Positions 17,203-20,000 of a DNA stretch of 20,000 bases are shown here, piece after piece. Under the pieces are notes generated by a model. That model saw only the letters and a program-made list of their open reading frames with translations. It searched no databases and had not been told where the DNA came from. Position numbers and translations under genes: made by a program. Source of the stretch: Chara braunii (lineage: Eukaryota; Streptophyta; Charophyceae; Charales; Characeae); NCBI GenBank assembly GCA_003427395.1, contig BFEA01000248.1, positions 1,986,653 to 2,006,652 of the forward strand. The letters run 5' to 3'. Positions within the stretch are counted from its first letter, which is position 1. Every line of letters begins with the position of its first letter.

Positions 17203-17935
17203 TCGCACACGTCATGACAACCATCAGATACATTCTATGAGGTGTTAATAAGACTGTGCTCTCAGTGAGGGCATTTGTCCGTATGAAAAACGAATAGGGG
17301 ACAAAAAAAAAACTTGTCTCTTATATTGTTATCGCAGTCCAATACAGGACGCTACATTGCAGGTGTGAGTATGACTTGATTGGGGCAGTCGGATGTCCCC
17401 AGTGGAATTCGCCTTACCAACGATAAACCAAAAGAAATAAAACAAAAACTACAACATACACAATCATATTCCGCACCTGCTAGCTAGATACATTCCTCAG
17501 AGCACTAGTTTGACTTCCACCTCATGAGGGGTTTTCCATAATTGCTGGTTTCGAAGTTATATATAAAAATATATATATTTTTGACACATTGTGACAGTCA
17601 TCAAATACATTATATGAGGTGTTTGTGAGACTGTGCCCTCAGTGAGGGCATCTGTAAAAAAATGAATGATGGACAAAAAAAAAAAATTCCCATATGTTGT
17701 TATCGCTGTCCAATACAGGATGCTACAACGCAAGTGTGAGTATGACGTGAGTGACGTAGTTGGCTGCCCCCCGTGGAATCCGCCCTGCCTCAAGTGCAAA
17801 GCACCAATGATAAACGAAAACTAAGAAAACAAAAACCAAAACATACGCAATCACGTTCCCCACATGCTGGCCAGATACATTCCTTGGAGCACTAGTGTGA
17901 CTTCCACCCTGTGAAGGACTTCCCCGAAGTCACTA
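17203..17935. repeat. diverged direct duplication, period about 377 bp
   Basis: Copies run from about 17203 to 17560 and from about 17583 to 17935. Shared landmarks are CATCAGATACAT/CATCAAATACAT (17222, 17599), CTCAGTGAGGGCAT, GTCCAATACAGGA-GCTACA, AACGAAAACTA-like text, AGATACATTCCT and AGCACTAGT-TGACTTCCACC. By eye, similarity is about three quarters to four fifths. Each copy holds a short hairpin, clean in copy 2 as TGCCCTC-AGT-GAGGGCA. Tandem LTRs of a very small element, or a simple duplication, are both possible. Confidence 0.75.
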
Positions 17936-19094
17936 TCTTTAAAATTCTTAAGTTTTTTTTCCTCACTGCGAGATCGTGGGGTCCCAATTTTTTATTTTTT
18001 TTTGTCCTACCAACCCTACGGCGGACCCCTGAACTTTTCGGATGAGGTCACTTGCCAAAGTGGGACTACAGTTTGGAAAAGTGTTGATGGTTTAAGCCTC
18101 TTAGCAAATATAAAAAGTAATGGAAAATATAAACAAAACAATACGTTTTTGTTACTTTTGGTCTATCAACAAGCTACATATCTTTTTCATATACTATAAG
18201 CAAAACGTTGATAAGCATGGTTCATCATCATAAGGATTTATATTAAGCAAGTATGAGTAATTGTTTCATAATCTGAAGTCGCGAAAAAAAACGCAAATAA
18301 AATCAACCCTTTATTCACTTTGACCTTTTGCCTCACACATCCGAAAAACTTATGCAGATGAGTAATAATTTTTCTTCATACAATTGATCAAAGTCGAACT
18401 TAGTTACTCAATTACCCTTTATATGGGTAAAAATCTTTAAAGTAACGACTAACAAAGAAAAAAAAAAATGTATTTCCGTGTAAGATTGGTTTTATAATAT
18501 GATTATAAAAAAGTAAGCGAGAGTTGCATCGGGGAACCAACCTATATCGAGGATTACAGTTATAGAGTCCTTCGTTGACCGTTTGAGAGTTCTTTATTTG
18601 ACATACTCTCCAAAAAAATTGAACATGTAACACAATCGTATACCACTCCTCCTTACAACTTTGTATTCGAAACAAATTGCGAACTTTACCTTATGCTTAT
18701 TAAGGATATTTAAACATCTAAATATTATAAATATCATTTATCATCCTGATAATAATTTATAACCCTTTTGTCATATACTTGTAAGACCAACTATGTTTTT
18801 ATTACGAACTAATTAATAATTATTTTGGTTTTTTTACTTGGTCTACCGGCCCACGCTGAAGCATAATCGACAAAGACGCGCGGACAGAACTGATAAAGAT
18901 AGCCTTCTTCTTTGCATAGTCAATCAATTGGCCTAGATTATTTTCACTATCTTGATTTATTTGCTCGACCTTCAGACCTCACCGAACACAAAACCAAAAA
19001 AATAAGAAAAAATGTTAAATAAGTAAATGGTCAATCAACCGTCACTTACGTTTGACTGGTCAAACAAGGAAAACTATAAATAAATGCACGACCA
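17936..19094. other. AT-rich sequence, no gene seen
   Basis: Frames are below 90 codons and rich in Phe, Tyr and Asn as expected from AT content. Poly-A/T tracts occur near 17952, 17990 and 18459. Nothing resembles a conserved domain. Confidence 0.6.
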
Positions 19095-19332
19095 TTTAAC
19101 CCTCACTTAAACCACCAGTACCTGGGACGCTGGGAAAAATAGCGGGCCTCGGGTAGACGTCCGACCTTTGCAGCGGTCGAAACGAAACGACGGCCGCCGA
19201 TCAGATTTATCAACGGCAGTCGTCTTCGGGTCTGACCTCCGAAAATTAAGGCGCTTGAAAAAACTGGAAGTTTTCTCTAATTTCCCAACACTGGCAGAGG
19301 TACTAGTGGTTTAAGTAAGATTGTTTAACCCT
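19095..19332. mobile_element. small inverted-repeat element with 9-bp flanking direct repeat
   Basis: ACTTAAACCACCAGTACCT (19105-19123) is the reverse complement, bar one base, of 19298-19316, and weaker pairing continues inward. TTTAACCCT flanks the structure exactly at 19095-19103 and 19324-19332. A 9-base target duplication is characteristic of Mutator-like elements. Inner text (CGAAACGAAACGACGGCCGC, GATTTATCAACGGC) resembles the 128-bp tandem units at 4882-5305. The right end has seven extra bases between arm and flank, so the exact ends are uncertain. No coding capacity. Confidence 0.6.
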
Positions 19333-20000
19333 TTGAACTATAAGTAGCTCCACACAACCATTTTTACTCAGTTGCTAACTACTCAACCCTTCTTAACATA
19401 GGAAAGCAAATTAGGAGTAACTTCAACCATCGTGTAATAAAACATAGCCCCGAAATACTCCACCAGTAGGCTAGGAACCCTCAAGAAGTTTTGAATGCAG
19501 AGACAATAAAAATATTTATGATGTGGTTATACCCAAAAGTTACTGTCAAGGACATATGTGGTTGTCCAGGTAAATTTGAATGTTATCATTTAAGAAAGGT
19601 CAAGATTCAACTATCAAAAAATGATTTCAATCAATATTAAATGCAAATTGGTATGAGAACGGATATTCCTCAATTATTTGAGTCATGATGAGATTATTAT
19701 TGGAAAGAAACTTCAAGTGCTACGAGAATAAAGATTTCCCGAGCATTTTAGTCATATTAAACCACTTGTACTTGGTCCAGGTATTAAGTATGAACCTCAA
19801 CCGATCAATAAGCCGATCCGTGTCGAGGTTCGGACTACCGGGTGTTCAATTCCCCGACCACTTGTTAAAAGATACAAAAACAAAAATATGACAAAATAAA
19901 GACAGAGTGAAAGGTGGGAAAAAATAAAACTTGAATAAAAATAAAAATGAGAGATATTTGGTTGGAGACAGGGTAACCGGCGTTCGGGACAGGACGAACG
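19333..20000. other. AT-rich sequence, no gene seen
   Basis: A short plus-strand frame (19685-19891) has no recognisable product. The last 20 bases form a small hairpin, CGTTCG/CGAACG around GGACAGGA (19981-20000). The text GGTGTTCAATTCCCC near 19842 resembles a tRNA T-arm, but no cloverleaf can be built. Confidence 0.5.

Noticed and set aside
19820-19865. tRNA gene (GGTGTTCAATTCCCC near a CCA)
   Set aside because: The T-stem has mismatches, and no acceptor, D or anticodon arm can be formed upstream.

Overview
The window looks like repeat-rich nuclear DNA of a plant-lineage eukaryote. It holds no intact cellular gene, no rRNA and no convincing tRNA. The gag/pol remnant and the family of short foldback elements resemble what I associate with the charophyte alga Chara braunii. 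That attribution is from memory and was not checked by any search. Scattered N bases, long homopolymers and a Nextera adapter junction at 12952-12986 show that it is a draft short-read assembly.

Layout. Positions 1 to about 4450 carry the 5' part of an LTR retrotransposon read on the minus strand: a probable 5' LTR (left edge at 3278), a primer-binding site (3261-3274), a long leader with a TGACGTGGCA minisatellite (about 2113-2497), a gag gene with two nonsense codons (2110 to 521), and the start of pol (521 to the window edge). Gag ends in a zinc knuckle and then G GGA AAC TGA. Pol is open in exactly the -1 frame, which is the classical arrangement for programmed -1 ribosomal frameshifting.

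Positions 4200-7880 are non-coding: a cluster of small GC-rich hairpins, a 128-bp tandem repeat, a degenerate 24-bp tandem array, the first foldback element (5907-6038) and many homopolymers. Positions 7890-9755 are a purine-only-like tract of almost 1.9 kb, interrupted by a second foldback copy. Positions 10437-12200 hold a GAAATTCGTGT minisatellite, pyrimidine and AT-rich stretches, G-quadruplex-like runs and two more foldback copies. Positions 12225-13240 are a decamer-based higher-order repeat containing the adapter artefact. Positions 13245-14480 hold a 156-bp duplication and an unrelated foldback.

From 14490 to 20000 the sequence is AT-richer and mostly unrecognised. It includes a fifth foldback copy (15933-16034), a diverged 377-bp-period duplication (17203-17935) and a small inverted-repeat element flanked by a 9-bp direct repeat (19095-19332).

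The only units that plausibly work together are the retroelement parts: LTR, primer site, leader, gag, frameshift signal and pol. Nearly all other long reading frames lie in simple repeats and are not genes.
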